A stretch of DNA of 26,175 nt from Asterionellopsis glacialis (GCA_014885115.2 WKLE02000525.1:16518-42692); one strand, 5' to 3'. Counted from the stretch's first letter, positions 9,039 to 20,504 are shown. Notes: a model not told the origin generated them from the letters alone. A program made the numbers and translations.

Positions 9039-10364
9039 TTAATGGTCTACCATCACTTCGTCACCATCTACTTGGCAACCATTTTCTTTCAGTTTAATGT
9101 TGACTTCTTCAATCTGTCCCAAGATTCCTTCCAGTTCCTCTTGATCACAAGCACCTTCAGCTACTTCTTGCTCGATACTGTCCTTCACCTTGAGAAGCAT
9201 TTCCATTGCTCGTTCCCAATATTGGCCAGCTGCCTCTATATTTGGAGTATCTAATGACATAAATGCGCACCCTAAAAGATACCACGTCTCTATCACCTCG
9301 TCGTTTTCCGCCATCAAGCTGCCTAGGACTTGAATTGAAGCAAGAGCGCATCGTTTACGCTTTTCCATCGAGCTGCCATCTTCTTGTGAAGCTTTCAATG
9401 CAGCCCCACACTCCAGCAGTATTTTTGAACTTTGACAACGAAACTCGAAGCCGGGAAGATTATTGGCGGCTTCGACTTCCACCAGTTCGACAGCTTGGTC
9501 GTTATTACTTTCCTTTTCCACTTCACCGAGCCCAACAAGAGCAGCAAGTGCCTCGCAACCTACTTTCATTTTATCATAAACAGCTAAAATATGATCCACT
9601 GCTTCTAAACCACGATTTTGTGACAAGCGTAAACTAGCCAAAGCTTGGAGAGCGTCCACAAGTGGCTGACCGTCAGTTGGATCTGAGATTTTCAAAGCGG
9701 ATTGAATATATGATTCGCATTCCATTTCTGCATTTTCTTCAAAGCACAAATCAGTCATGTACAGTTCTGCAAGATTACAAAATGCTCCACAAAGTTGTTT
9801 TCTGGTATCATGAAGAGCAACTTCATTATTGTTTGCGTTGTCACCATCCATATCGGTATCTCCCTGTGTTGAGGCAACTTTTTCACGGAGAGAGATACAA
9901 GCTTCCAACTCCTGTGTACCATTCTTGTAGGCAGTGAGAGCTTCTTGCTCCGAGCTTAGTTGACCCAGATATAAATGTAAACTTGCTCGTGTCTCATGGA
10001 GTTGAATCTCGTCGCCACGCCATGTTGTGGAACTTAGACAAGATATGGCGTTCAAAAAACAGTCTCTTGCACCATCCTGATCTCCCATTGAAACTTTGGC
10101 TTCCCCAACCTTTGCTAAAACATTCGAAAGCTTGACAATATCATCCTGCTGCGAATCTTTTCCTTCTAAATTTAAGTTCAATTTACCCTGAAGCATTGAT
10201 GCGGCAACCTGATAAAGTTTCAATGCTGTGGGTATATCCAAGGTTTCCATGGCAGCATCTGCCGCCTTTATGTTTTCATCGACACTGCCTTCATTGAAGG
10301 GCTTACACTTTCGTACTTTCTTTTTTTTGTTTTGATTTTTCGGATTTTTGCTTTTCTTCGCCAT
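9039..10364 (-). CDS. TPR protein, probable Rpl4 assembly chaperone (Acl4-like)
   Basis: A single-exon, 441-residue protein. It starts with a very basic tail (MAKKSKNPKNQNKKKKVRK), then degenerate tetratricopeptide helices: ALKLYQVAASML, ANVLAKVGEAKVSMGDQDGA-type pairs, and LYLGQLSSEQEALTAYKNGTQ with LEACISLREKV. The C-terminal block, KRKRCALASIQVLGSLMAEN followed by DEVIETWYLLGCAFM, is the pattern I associate with the Acl4 family. In yeast Acl4 binds ribosomal protein Rpl4 during translation and escorts it to the nucleus for 60S assembly. The C-terminus is acidic (EELEGILGQIEEV, DGDEVMVDH). The start context ATTACCATGGCG is good. It is divergent from the Trf4-like gene across a 510 bp spacer. 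The TPR nature is clear; the Acl4 assignment is by remembered family pattern. Confidence 0.78.
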   Translation of the reverse strand: MAKKSKNPKNQNKKKKVRKCKPFNEGSVDENIKAADAAMETLDIPTALKLYQVAASMLQGKLNLNLEGKDSQQDDIVKLSNVLAKVGEAKVSMGDQDGARDCFLNAISCLSSTTWRGDEIQLHETRASLHLYLGQLSSEQEALTAYKNGTQELEACISLREKVASTQGDTDMDGDNANNNEVALHDTRKQLCGAFCNLAELYMTDLCFEENAEMECESYIQSALKISDPTDGQPLVDALQALASLRLSQNRGLEAVDHILAVYDKMKVGCEALAALVGLGEVEKESNNDQAVELVEVEAANNLPGFEFRCQSSKILLECGAALKASQEDGSSMEKRKRCALASIQVLGSLMAENDEVIETWYLLGCAFMSLDTPNIEAAGQYWERAMEMLLKVKDSIEQEVAEGACDQEELEGILGQIEEVNIKLKENGCQVDGDEVMVDH

Positions 10365-10874
10365 GGTAATATTTTATGTAATTGCAAATACAGGTCTTTA
10401 ATTGTTGACTTTGAATTAGAGTAGTTGTGTGTTGTTGGCTTCTCCCGTAGAACATTCAAGAAGTGTCGAATGTGTCCACGTTTTCTTTCCTCTGTCTTGT
10501 CTTCGGGGAACAAGAAATGTCGAAAAAGCAAGAGCAGAAAAAATATTTTTTTCGTGGTCGTTGGCCTCGAAATCACAAACGACCGCATGCAAGACGGTAC
10601 CAATAACCCGAAAGACAGTGGGCGATAATTAACCCGATCTCGAATATATTATGATAGTGTACAGGGCCAATAAGAAGTTCAAGGTGAACCAACAAACGAC
10701 TCTCTCTTGTTTTGGTTTTCGTTGCTGTACAGTATGGTGGGTCGGGGGTCGACAATGTCGATTGAGTGATCACTGTCCTTTGAAACCAAGAGCCGTCCTC
10801 TGCTACTGTGCTCATCTGGGCATGAAACCTGGCTTTCTAAATTTGTATTTACAGTCTACTCTGTTGTTTTGAGG
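10365..10874. other. Divergent promoter region between Acl4-like and Trf4-like genes
   Basis: A 510 bp spacer that must hold both 5' leaders. Two open frames of 67 codons (10425-10632) read in shifted frames through Lys/Arg-rich codons and look like chance. There is no clear TATA box or RNA gene. The shared position allows, but does not show, co-regulation of the two genes. Confidence 0.5.
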
Positions 10875-13800
10875 ATGAGAACGCTGAACGAAAATATGCA
10901 TGAGTTGGAGGCGTTCAAAAAGTGGGTGTGGTCTTTAACAAGTGATGAGTTGCTACGTGCCATGGAGTTCCAGTTCATTCCTGATGAACTTGCAGGGAAC
11001 AACAGCCATGAGTATGACTTGCTTCAACAGATGGTCAAACTACAACCGCCGCCACCCACTCCTATTCATCCTAGGGCTGTTTCATTTAGACCTGCAACTA
11101 AATTAGGTGTGACAGATGGAAGAGATGAATCGGAACGCACCAAACACGATCGTCTGCATAGACCACGCTTATTTCAGTTCATTGAGCGCGAACCAATAGG
11201 GATTAATTCTCTTGATCAACAAAGTCTTAGGTCAGGAAATGGGCATCGACGGCGGCAGCGGCCCAATCCACCACCAGCCAAACGTTTTGATGTATTCGCA
11301 AAAAAATTTATTACACCTTGGGGAGAAGTTCTTAGTGTCGGCTGTACAAAAGAGCAGCTAGAGGCAGATGAAGCCATCTTGTTGGGAACTAGCATTAAGT
11401 ACGGGAGTGCAACCGATTCGAAACAAGGCTTTTTTTGTCGGTTTCCAATTTCGAGTGCTACTATTTCTGTCGATGGTTCGTCAAACAAATTACTAAGGAT
11501 GCTGCAGGTTGCTTCCAGGGGCAAGTTTATAAGTGTCCCGTTTCCGTCCCAAAACGATGTTGGAACTAAGTCTCGGACTTCACCGAATAGTACTCCATTC
11601 TCCTTTTGTGCACCATGGCTAGATCCCACTGCCCAATGGTTCTCTCTTCCATTGTACCTTGCAAGTAGATACGAGGTTTCTCTGTGGGGTGCTTTTCGCA
11701 AAGATCAGAAATATAAGGCACCGCTGAATTCTCTAGAAGATGCTATGCTTAAGCTGTCAAGAGAACGATTGATTGCTCTGGCTACCAGGGCATGGAGTCA
11801 GGTGCTTATCAGTGATGTACTGCCGGCAGATGCGACACTAACTCACTTTCGAGATACCACTCTCTCACACCTTTTGACCTACCGCTGCGAAATACAAGCT
11901 CACAAACAATCCGCAAAAGATTTTCTGCAATCGATTACGGCTACTGCCTTAGTTGATGTTGGGTCGCCAAAAGATACAATTCGTTTATTGTTACAGAAGC
12001 GGGTACAAGAATGTCTTGCTCATGAAGTTCAAAAGGATCTATTCGATGTTTTCAGCTCAGAAACTGGAAATGGAAAAACCGTAGAGAATCCAAGCAAAAG
12101 AAAAAGATCTAAGAAAAAAAGGCGTAAAAAACGTAAACAGCTTCTTCCTGTTTTACCGGAAGAAAGCAATGTCGCTGAGGACGCTGACCTGAAATCTTCT
12201 GGTGTAGAGAGCGATGGTGACGTATCCAAAATGATTGGGAACATCAATATCGACAGCGAAGTTTCTTACACGCATCAGGTTCCTTCGAAGGAGCGAAGTC
12301 GAAATATCATTGCTGTATTATCTATAGTAAACGACGTCGTCGAAACAGTTTTTGACCGAGTTGGCCTCAACACAAAGGATGAAACTGGCCAAGACAATTC
12401 TGCTAATTCTAACCTAGTGGGCCTCGAAATCACGGATGAGGCAGATTACGACCCTGCCGACGTCACCGAGTCCCTTAAGACGCAGAATGAAGTTGATGAT
12501 ATAGATACAACACCAAAAGCAAACAAACGGTATGAAAAAATATTGGCAACTAGTCAACTAAATCCGGCATCTGCTGAATACACTCCTACCAACACAACTC
12601 AAACTCTGAAACCACCTATACAGGATGTTGTCACGGATATCGTTAAATCCCAAAATGACGATGATCAATTATTATCAGTTTTAGATGTGCCTCCGTCGGC
12701 ATCTCCTGAGTATAGTTCATTTGATGTTCCGTACAGCGAAGGCCTCCTTGAGACATCTTCTAGTTATGGCTATTTTTCTAGTTTTCATGATTCTCTGGAT
12801 CAATGGGGTAGTGCGACTCGATACCAAAGTCGTGAAAAAAGCATCTTTGCTGAATTATTCTTGCGAAATGAATGGCAAGATGAAACACAAGATGACCCGT
12901 TTATGACTTCTTCTACAGCTGCATCAATTGCATCTTCCAGTGGGGTTGAAGATGAGTCTGACGAAGATGAAGAGCCGGGCCAAATCCTTGAAGTACAAGT
13001 TGAAGGTGTGGAACAATGCCACGAAGTATACGAGGCTACTAACGAGGAGCATGCAGATACTTCTACCGCTGTTCATTCACTTGCTAGTGCTCACGATGAA
13101 GAACCAGAGCTTCTAGAGGCACCAGCTGAAGTTCATAGTACTTATGACTCTCCCATAACAACACCGAAAGCGCCAGCATCTTTGGTTTCTTCGCCGACAG
13201 AAACAAGTCCAGATGGCACACAGGAGCAAAATAGCAGCTTTTTGGAGAGCCCTATTTTTTCGCCAACACCACCTGAGCCGATAACTCCTCCGCCTCAGCT
13301 TTCGCCTATACTTGTCTCTCTTGAAGATATAAAGAAACTTCGTGCGCGATCAGAATCCGCCGATACGAGAAAAGAGAGAGCACAGGTTGATACCAAACTG
13401 CCTACGGCCCCTTTGGTCTCCGGAAGCCTTCCCAGTTCCCCCGTGCAGACTTCATCTAGAACTCTCACTCCAAGTTGGTCCGGAGAAGATTTGCGAGCTA
13501 CACTCGAAGAACACCAGCAACGAATAGCAAAGCAGCTGCAACCTCGCCATGCGGGTGAACTTCTGTCCTATCGAAGTGTTACTGCAAAAAGATTACCTAG
13601 GGCGCCATCGTCTGTAAAAGATGGAAGATCAAAAACAGCGGATGATTCGGCCATCCGCACTGGTACATCAGTTCCGGATTTGGAGAACAATTCCACGAAA
13701 AGGGAGTGTCAAAAAGACTCATGTGCACAGAGTGAAACGGCGCTGGAGGGTCATGATGAAATTTTACACTGGAAAGATAGAAGAGTGCACGGTTCAGACG

Positions 13801-15725
13801 TGTCAGATAATATTACAACAACGAGAGATGGCTCAGCAACATTTTTCTCACATTTGTCACCGCAGGAGACCGAGGAAATTCCAACCCTTCGAGAGGAGCG
13901 GAACTCGTTCAGAGATATGTGCTTAACTCTTGGAGCCGAAGTAGCTATGTTGAAAAATCTCCTTGCAGCTGAAAGAGGTAGTAAAGCAAACCCATCGCTT
14001 GGCTACCTGGAGGCCTTTCCACAATCGAAACCCTATGGAATGGAATTTGCTCCTACTTTTGAAGGAATTCCTACTGGCCTTACATCTTGCCAGACCGTGG
14101 GTGCAATGAGCGATGCAGGACTTCACCGAGGAGAATATGATTCAACGACGGCACCAAGCGAAGATGGAACTGATATTGCAATCGGAACGATTGAAAACCC
14201 AGCCAATCCCAGAACTGCACATATGCGCCGGATGGGTTCAAGTAGCACTATCCCTGCGTCAGATGCTTCAGTTGATCACAGCATTTCTGTTCAAGCTGCG
14301 TTTGCCGGTCCTCCGTTGAAAAACCCATTGGAAGTCATGCCGTCTCATGGATTACAGTCTCGGCTTACTAAGGATATCATCAACTTTCTCAACGCAACAA
14401 ATGTGCAGCTAAGGAAGTACGCCAATAGACGAAGACTAGCAACTGAGCGTTTGTCTCGGTTGATCACGGCATTGTGGCCTAGGGCACAGCTGAAAATGTA
14501 TGGAAGCCATGCAACAGGAAACTGCTTGCCATCATCAGACTTGGATTTTGTCATATGTTTGCCAGCTGTGCACAAAAATGCTCCCGCTGATGCTCCTGGG
14601 GTGCTCGAAGGTCGAAATGCTATTAATGAAACTTCTCAGAAGCTTCTGGCGAGGAAGCTGAAGGCGGAATCGTGGGTTGATATCAATACCATTAAACTAA
14701 TCGAGCGAACCATTGTCCCTGTTATCAAGGTTTGCACGAAAGATACACGAGCGCGCGTGCTTCAGCTTGATATAAGCTTCGATTCGGCCGAGCATCATGG
14801 GTTGGAGGCCATAGATATGGTGAAGAATACCATGCAAGAACTCCCTATGATTCAGCCTCTAATGCTTGTCCTAAAACAGTTTCTTCTTGACCGAGGGCTA
14901 CTCACTGCGTTCACGGGTGGTTTGTCGTCGTACGGTTTGTTTCTCATGATTGCAAGGTATTTGCAAGAACAATCCTCTTGGGGCGATTGCGGGTCTCTCC
15001 TCATGGGCTTCCTTGATTTTTATGGAAATTCGTTTGACCCTAGAACCACTGGAATAAGTGTAAAGCAGCGGCAATATTTCTCGCGTATGAACTACGTAAA
15101 TCCTCCTGTGTATACTGCCGAACAACCACCGATGTGGAATGCAGGTCATGTGCACCATGGAATGCCCAGTCCCGTAGCTTCTCATGGGAGTCACCCCGAC
15201 CTTTTGTTGTCACGTCGCCACAGCTTCACGGATAAAGGAGCGAGGGAGAAGGGGCCGAGCCCGAAAGCTGCTGAGTTACCAGGACCAGCATCCACGAAAC
15301 ATGGACTTACCAGACCTCCCAGATTTCAGCCGATCTCGAGCTCTAGTCCACGAAGATTTGTACCGCAGTTCAACCGGCATCCCCCACAAAATGATCAGTC
15401 TGGTAGACCCTATACATTCGACCCACTTTTTGTTGAAGATCCCCTCTCTCCAGGTATGTAGTCTTGATTTTTAGAGGCCAAAATCTTTTTATTGCGTATA
15501 CTCATAATCCAAATTTCTCAAACTTTTGTAGGTAACAATGTTGGGCGTAATGCCTTCCGTATTTTCCAAGTCCAACGTGCCTTCTCAGATGCTCATCGAG
15601 CATTGGTGGCAAGCTTGGAGTGGGATATATACTCAACAGGAGACTTAAACGACGCAGACTATCCTCTGCTGAAATGCTTACTTCAAAGTGAGGATGTAGT
15701 CTTTGAACTAGAAGATCCTCGGTAA
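10875..15725 (+). CDS. Non-canonical poly(A) polymerase, Trf4/TENT4 (PAPD5/7) family
   Basis: Exons 10875..15453 and 15532..15725 (78 bp intron, GTATGT to TTGTAG) give 1590 residues. The C-terminal 430 are a nucleotidyltransferase plus PAP-associated domain: YGSHATGNCLPSSDLDFVI with the G1210-S helix and D1222-L-D1224, a third acid D1299 in LQLDISFDS, then KQFLLDRGLLTAFTGGLSSY, GISVKQRQYF, and after the intron NNVGRNAFRIFQVQRAFSDA, the Trf4 hallmark. In the TRAMP complex such enzymes add short oligo(A) tails to faulty nuclear RNAs for the exosome. The first about 1,160 residues are unusual: a globular-looking part (to about 400), a basic patch KRKRSKKKRRKKRKQ (about 408-422) suggesting nuclear entry, then long acidic, Ser/Pro-rich disorder. 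A loop of about 110 residues before NNVGRN is longer than usual. The start at 10875 is the first ATG in frame; an unseen upstream exon is possible. Confidence 0.88.
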
Positions 15726-15799
15726 TTTACACAGTGACTTTACAATATAGACAGAAAAGATGAAGACAACAACACTTTGCTACTTAGTATTTTCTTCTT

Positions 15800-17812
15800 C
15801 TACCCTGCTAATTCTTGTAGCAAGGCCAGAAAGCCTGCAGTGGCCTTTTCACCTTCAGATAATTTTTTAATTTTTGCGGAGTCCTTTTTCAGCTCTTTGA
15901 TAACTTCACTTCGGATAGATGGCACTTTACAAAGAGCTGTAAGCACGAACGCCCCACGATTGGTTTTCCCAACTTCTGAAAGTTTTCCCGCAAAACGTTC
16001 TTGGAATGATTTGGCAAAGGAATTCCCGGTTTTTGAATCACTCTCTTTACTCTTTTCTTCTTCAGCATCGCTTAAAAGTATATTCTTGATGGTAAGATGA
16101 CCTACTTGATCCTCGAACAAAGACATTGGTTCATCATTTTCGCTTTCTTCTTTTTGACTGCTGCCCTCGCAGGCCTCTAAAATTGAATCCATAACATCTT
16201 GTGAGTGAAATGCTGTATAAACTTCCCGCAGCACACGAGATCCTTCAATCGATTGTAACAACACATCTGCATGGTTGGTACACATTTCAATCAACGGTTT
16301 TTGTAGATTTTGTACCAGCTCCTTCCGACGAGTTTCTGGATTCTTTTTAGAAGTTGGAACATCTTTCCCGTCTTCCACAACAGTTGGATTCGATTCCAGC
16401 ACCTTGCGTTCGTACGGATCGAGATATTTGAGTCTTGACTCTTCATTGGCCACCAAAAGCATCAAAAACAATTTGCTTCCTGCCTCGTCCATCGCAACGT
16501 CCAATAGTGGCGACGTGGATGCCGAATCCTCCGCCTTTTGTTGTTCATCGGGTAGAGTCAATAATTCCGCCAACACACTTTTTTGCACCGACACAGTATC
16601 ATCTGTTACCTGAACAAGACGGAGAATGGCAAGATAGGCATCCCTATGCATCAAAGAAGATCGAGTGTACCCCTTAAGACTCTTCATGATTCTTTTCCTG
16701 TCCTTGGCGGTACCATAGGCAGCACACGCAGCTACGACACGTGTTCCAGCCCGTGTCGAAAGCATATGAATCGAGTGATCTGCTACATTAGATGCCATTG
16801 ATCGTACATCATTGGCATCTGCAATATCGACATATTCTGCAAAGAGTTGTTGAAAGTATACAAAACCAAAAAGTTGCTTTTCAATGCCCTTGTTCAGGAT
16901 GGCAACTACAAATTCTAATGTAACTTGTTTCTTTTCAGGCGACTGTTCCAAATTGTAGGCAAGGGTAGGGTTTGTTACGGACACATCCGAAAAGAGAGCA
17001 AAGTGTGGACCGTAAAATTCTTGCCTCAATGTCATGGTTTGTTTGGGTTGAAAGGTAGAAAATAAAAGTTCGACAACACGAGCACCGACGGCGTGGACGG
17101 CGAGTTTTGGAATACTACCCTTCAAAGACTTTTTTCCACAGACAAAAGAGAACCGTGAAATGATAGATATATAACGAAAGAATTAAGTGGACGAAGAAAT
17201 ATTAGCATTGAATGTCATGTATGGCAAAGAAGCAAGCGATCGGTTGAACAAAAGTGAAAGTCTAATAAAAGTCGACTTTGAGAAACTTACCTTGACAATT
17301 TGTTTGACAAGGTCGTCATCTCTAGAACAATATTTAATGGCCTTCAAAACAACAAAGTGGGAATATTGTACTTTGGAAAGTTCTGCTAAATTGGAGGTAG
17401 TACATAATTCAGTGACTACCTCCTTGCGTTCCTTCTCGTTTCCAAATTGAATAGCAGCTTGGACGACACGACTTGCATCATGTTGAAGAGCAATTTCGTT
17501 TACTTTGCCACGAATCAAATCCATAAGTTCTACCATATGTTTACGAATATCGTCTGGAGTGTTGTTTTTAAGACGAAGCTTGTTCCACAAATCCTTGGCA
17601 GTAGTGACAGCTTCTGCATGTTTTCGATGTGATTGTCTTTCATGTTTAAGGGCGCGTTTTTGACTTGTGGATGAAGCATTTGGATCAATCTTCGGTTTTT
17701 TATTATTGAAATCTTTACTCGACTTCCCTCCACCTTTGCTGAAATTGGATGAACCTTTCCGTTTATTAAACTTGGCTTCAGCTACCATGATGTCGTCCTT
17801 GTTCCTGGCCAA
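15800..17812 (-). CDS. Pumilio-like ribosome-biogenesis factor PUM3/Puf6 with CPL domain
   Basis: Exons 17291..17812 and 15800..17128 on the minus strand join in phase 0 (GTAAGT donor, 162 bp intron) to 616 residues. A basic tail (residues 1-60) leads to helical Puf repeats: VNEIALQHDASRVVQAAIQFGN, KVQYSHFVVLKAIKYC, and after the splice LAVHAVGARVVELLFSTF, DHSIHMLSTRAGTRVVAACA. The CPL region (about 400-560) is marked by KKNPETRRKELVQNL and ALLQSIEGSRVL-type helices. Yeast Puf6 and human PUM3 are nucleolar and act in 60S assembly, binding RNA or DNA without the base code of classic Pumilio. The acceptor before TCTTTGAAG (AG at 17130-17129) restores SLKGSIPKL; an AG nine bases later is also in frame and would drop only three residues. 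Its stop is 74 bp from that of the convergent Trf4-like gene. Confidence 0.88.
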
Positions 17813-18435
17813 AAATAGATTTGCTCGTTATGCTCTACAGGATATGCAACTTTTTTCACGTGCAACCAGTAGTCAGTTGTCCGGTGTGTGTTCACTGGCG
17901 GTTCAAAGATTGTTTTTTGTTCTTTGGTTTCTTTGGTTTTTCAGTTTTTTAGTTTCTTTCAATCGAGGGTTGAGTGGTGAGAGGGAAGAACCGGACGAAA
18001 CAAGACTGTGGAAGCTGCGAAGGGTCTCCCTAATCTGTTAATTCCGCACAAGTTCATGTTTGAAGATATCCTGGGGAGCGGATAGACGTTTCCAAAGAGA
18101 CGTTGCGCGTTCCGATTTCACGCGCAAGCTCCATCCCCGAATTCAAGCAAGGATTTTAGTACGTAAAAGTCGTAGAAACGTACGTGTTCACAGATCGGAT
18201 GAAGGTTGCTGCAAGCTCCTGTACGAGAAAAAGAGCACACATGCATGCATGAAGAGCGATAGCAAGACGTCCAACACGACGCAAGTGACAGAGCGAAGGG
18301 ATTGTGCGTTGACAGCTTCACAGTTGCATCATAGACTAGTCCTAGCTATTTGGTAGCGTTGGTCGCTCTAGAGTGCTTGTCAAGAGAACTTGTAGATTTC
18401 GTAAGACAACGTCTCACATAATTAGACTGTTCATT
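17813..18435. other. Divergent spacer between PUM3-like and NDUFS4
   Basis: About 620 bp containing both promoters. Open frames at 17667-18041 and 18060-18356 have no domain, no conserved-looking composition and overlap real gene starts, so I read them as chance. No RNA gene is seen. Confidence 0.5.
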
Positions 18436-19266
18436 ATGTTGTCCCTCCGTCCAGCATGTCGTGTCTTGAGGAATGGCCGAACTGCTGCTGCTGTTCGTAG
18501 TTTGTCTACACCTGCTGCCCCCGCCAAACCTGGTGCTGGTGACGATGATACTCCTGTCATGAAGATTTACAAACAAGCATTGGACGAAGAGGCCAAGGTC
18601 GAAATGGAAAAGTCTCCTGCACAGCGCAAGGTGGAAGCTATGTCCAAGGTGGACCCTCATATGGCTTGGGGAACAACAGTGGCTGAAGAAGATCCACCAC
18701 TTCCGGATGACCCCTCGGAAGTGGCAGCTCTTGATCCTGCTGGATACCGTGACATTTCACAAATTGATGGATCATCCCGCGTCGTTCATATTCGTCAAAA
18801 CCATTCCAAGGTTGTTCAGGGACCTACATCGGTCGAAAAGACTTGGGTTATTTCCTTTATGGACGAAGGTGAAACCTCTCAAACTTGGGACAATCCTCTC
18901 ATGGGATGGGTCTCTGGAGCAGATCCCATGTCCACCAACATTCAAACTCAAATGACATTTACCAATGCCAGTGAGGCAGTTTACTTTGCCAAAAAGAGGG
19001 GATGGAAGTTCGTTGTGGACGAGCCCATTTATAGGTCTCATCGTGATGATAATGCCCAATACCAGGACAACTTCTTGCCTCAAGATGTGGCTGCACTTGT
19101 CAAGAGGGACCGAACCCAATGCAAACATTGGGAACGTAAGGAGTCAGGATCTTCCCATTATTTCCGCCCATTGAAATACCACGGTGATGGAGTTGTTCGT
19201 CAGCATGGACCTAATATGGAGCAGAAATCTGATCCTCATGTTAAAGGTTATTACAAAATGAGGTAA
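18436..19266 (+). CDS. NDUFS4: NADH dehydrogenase Fe-S protein 4 (NDUFS4), complex I subunit
   Basis: A 276-residue protein from the ATG at 18436. The first 25 residues (MLSLRPACRVLRNGRTAAAV) are Arg-rich and lack acids, as in mitochondrial targeting peptides. The conserved ETC complex I core spans about residues 125-200: RQNHSKVVQG, WVISFMDEGETSQTWDNPLM with W151, GWVSGADPMST, FTNASEAVYFAKKRGWKFVV. NDUFS4 sits at the junction of the peripheral arm and stabilises the NADH-oxidising module. About 80 residues follow the core (FRPLKYHGDG, QHGPNMEQKS), longer than the short tail of mammalian NDUFS4. An earlier in-frame ATG at 18373 would add 21 residues ahead of the targeting peptide and is less likely. 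No intron is needed. Confidence 0.9.
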   Translation: MLSLRPACRVLRNGRTAAAVRSLSTPAAPAKPGAGDDDTPVMKIYKQALDEEAKVEMEKSPAQRKVEAMSKVDPHMAWGTTVAEEDPPLPDDPSEVAALDPAGYRDISQIDGSSRVVHIRQNHSKVVQGPTSVEKTWVISFMDEGETSQTWDNPLMGWVSGADPMSTNIQTQMTFTNASEAVYFAKKRGWKFVVDEPIYRSHRDDNAQYQDNFLPQDVAALVKRDRTQCKHWERKESGSSHYFRPLKYHGDGVVRQHGPNMEQKSDPHVKGYYKMR

Positions 19267-20350
19267 AAAGTATTCATGAACAAGGGAGTGTAATGAGCAT
19301 TTGTTGCAATGCATGCAACGTGAGGTTTAGTGAGAAAAAAACAAATTTATTTTTCCACTTATACTGTCACATCTCGAAGGCTGAATGTTGAAAACAAAGG
19401 TAGAAATTGGTTTAAATAGTAAATGGATTATAACAAGTCGATTATTTTTTCTATTTGTTTGAGAGACTCCATGAGCCTTCAAAAATAGACATGATTTCTG
19501 TAGAGCACGTTTTTTTTGTGGGAAAATTTTGTTCGTACTGTGTATCACTGCGATTTGTTCAAGATATTCTATGAAAAAAATTGTTGATGGATAACGCCAA
19601 CTTGGACTAACATTTGTGAGATACACGTATTTCAAAAGATGAGAACGTTTTTGTAATTGTTGCTTGTAATAATCGTGTCCATCGCATGAACTTATCCTCT
19701 GATTGGTTATTAAAGACGTTGTTTATAAATTAGAGGATAAAAGAAACATATAGTGCCACCTGGACATTTGAAGCATCGACTGTACATCATGCTAAGCAAA
19801 ATTTATTTTAACAAATTGTTCAATTTTTATGTAGTATGTAGAAACATCTACATAGTATAGTCCGCACAATCAAAGCGATCGATTGGCTACAGCTTATATT
19901 CAGTGCAGTTTTCCATTAAACTCAGACTCAATAGAGAACTGCTCAGGAAACAAAACCCAAATATACATATCTATATATTCACAAAACCGAGGCATTTTGC
20001 CATTAAACATGAAAATGGAAAAAAAAGACAACTGAGAGAGCTGGAAAGTCGCCCAGATGATTGCAGGGAAATCTCAGTTCCAATAACTTGAAATTGTTTA
20101 ATTTAAAAAACAATGCAGTATAATTGCATTAAAAGGTCAAATAATTATATCTTCCAGGCTTGTAAAAATTCTCAATAGTAAACCTTTTTTTTTCTTTCCG
20201 ACAAAACCAAAAGAAACTACACTGGACACGTACCTACTCAACATTAAAATTCCTTTGTTACTGTGATCTCTTTTTTAAAAAAAACTCTCTAATACCGGAT
20301 GTTATTGTTCGAAAAATGGCTTTCTAATTGCAGTACATCACCTCCTTGTT

Positions 20351-20412
20351 AGGACCTCGAGAGGTCCTCTAGGACTAGGACTCTAGGGAGAGCAGTGTAT
20401 GGACAGTCCTAG
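20351..20412. repeat. Nested inverted repeats
   Basis: AGGACCTC (20351-20358) and GAGGTCCT (20361-20368) form perfect 8-bp arms two bases apart. CTAGGACT occurs twice (20369-20376 and, overlapping, 20375-20382) and matches AGTCCTAG at 20405-20412 in reverse. The density of perfect arms in 62 bases is well above what I see elsewhere in the window. Function unknown. Confidence 0.6.
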
Positions 20413-20445
20413 ACGAAAGAGGTATTATACAAGACAAATGCATCT

Positions 20446-20504
20446 CCGGAAGAAAACGTGAGATGATGTTCGCTCCCCGAACGTCCATCTTACACCTCTT
20501 CTGG
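20446..20504. repeat. Long imperfect hairpin
   Basis: An outer stem CCGGAAGA/TCTTCTGG (20446-20453 with 20497-20504), a small internal loop, then an inner stem of 15 pairs (20458-20472 with 20478-20493) with one bulged C and a five-base loop CTCCC. That is 23 pairs in 59 bases, three of them G-U if the RNA is read on the plus strand. It could be a small-RNA precursor, a transposon remnant or a chance foldback. No transcript evidence is available here. Confidence 0.55.

Noticed and set aside
17667..18356. Plus-strand frames of 98-124 codons between PUM3 and NDUFS4
   Set aside because: They overlap the PUM3 start or lie in promoter DNA, and their products have no domain or repeat structure.
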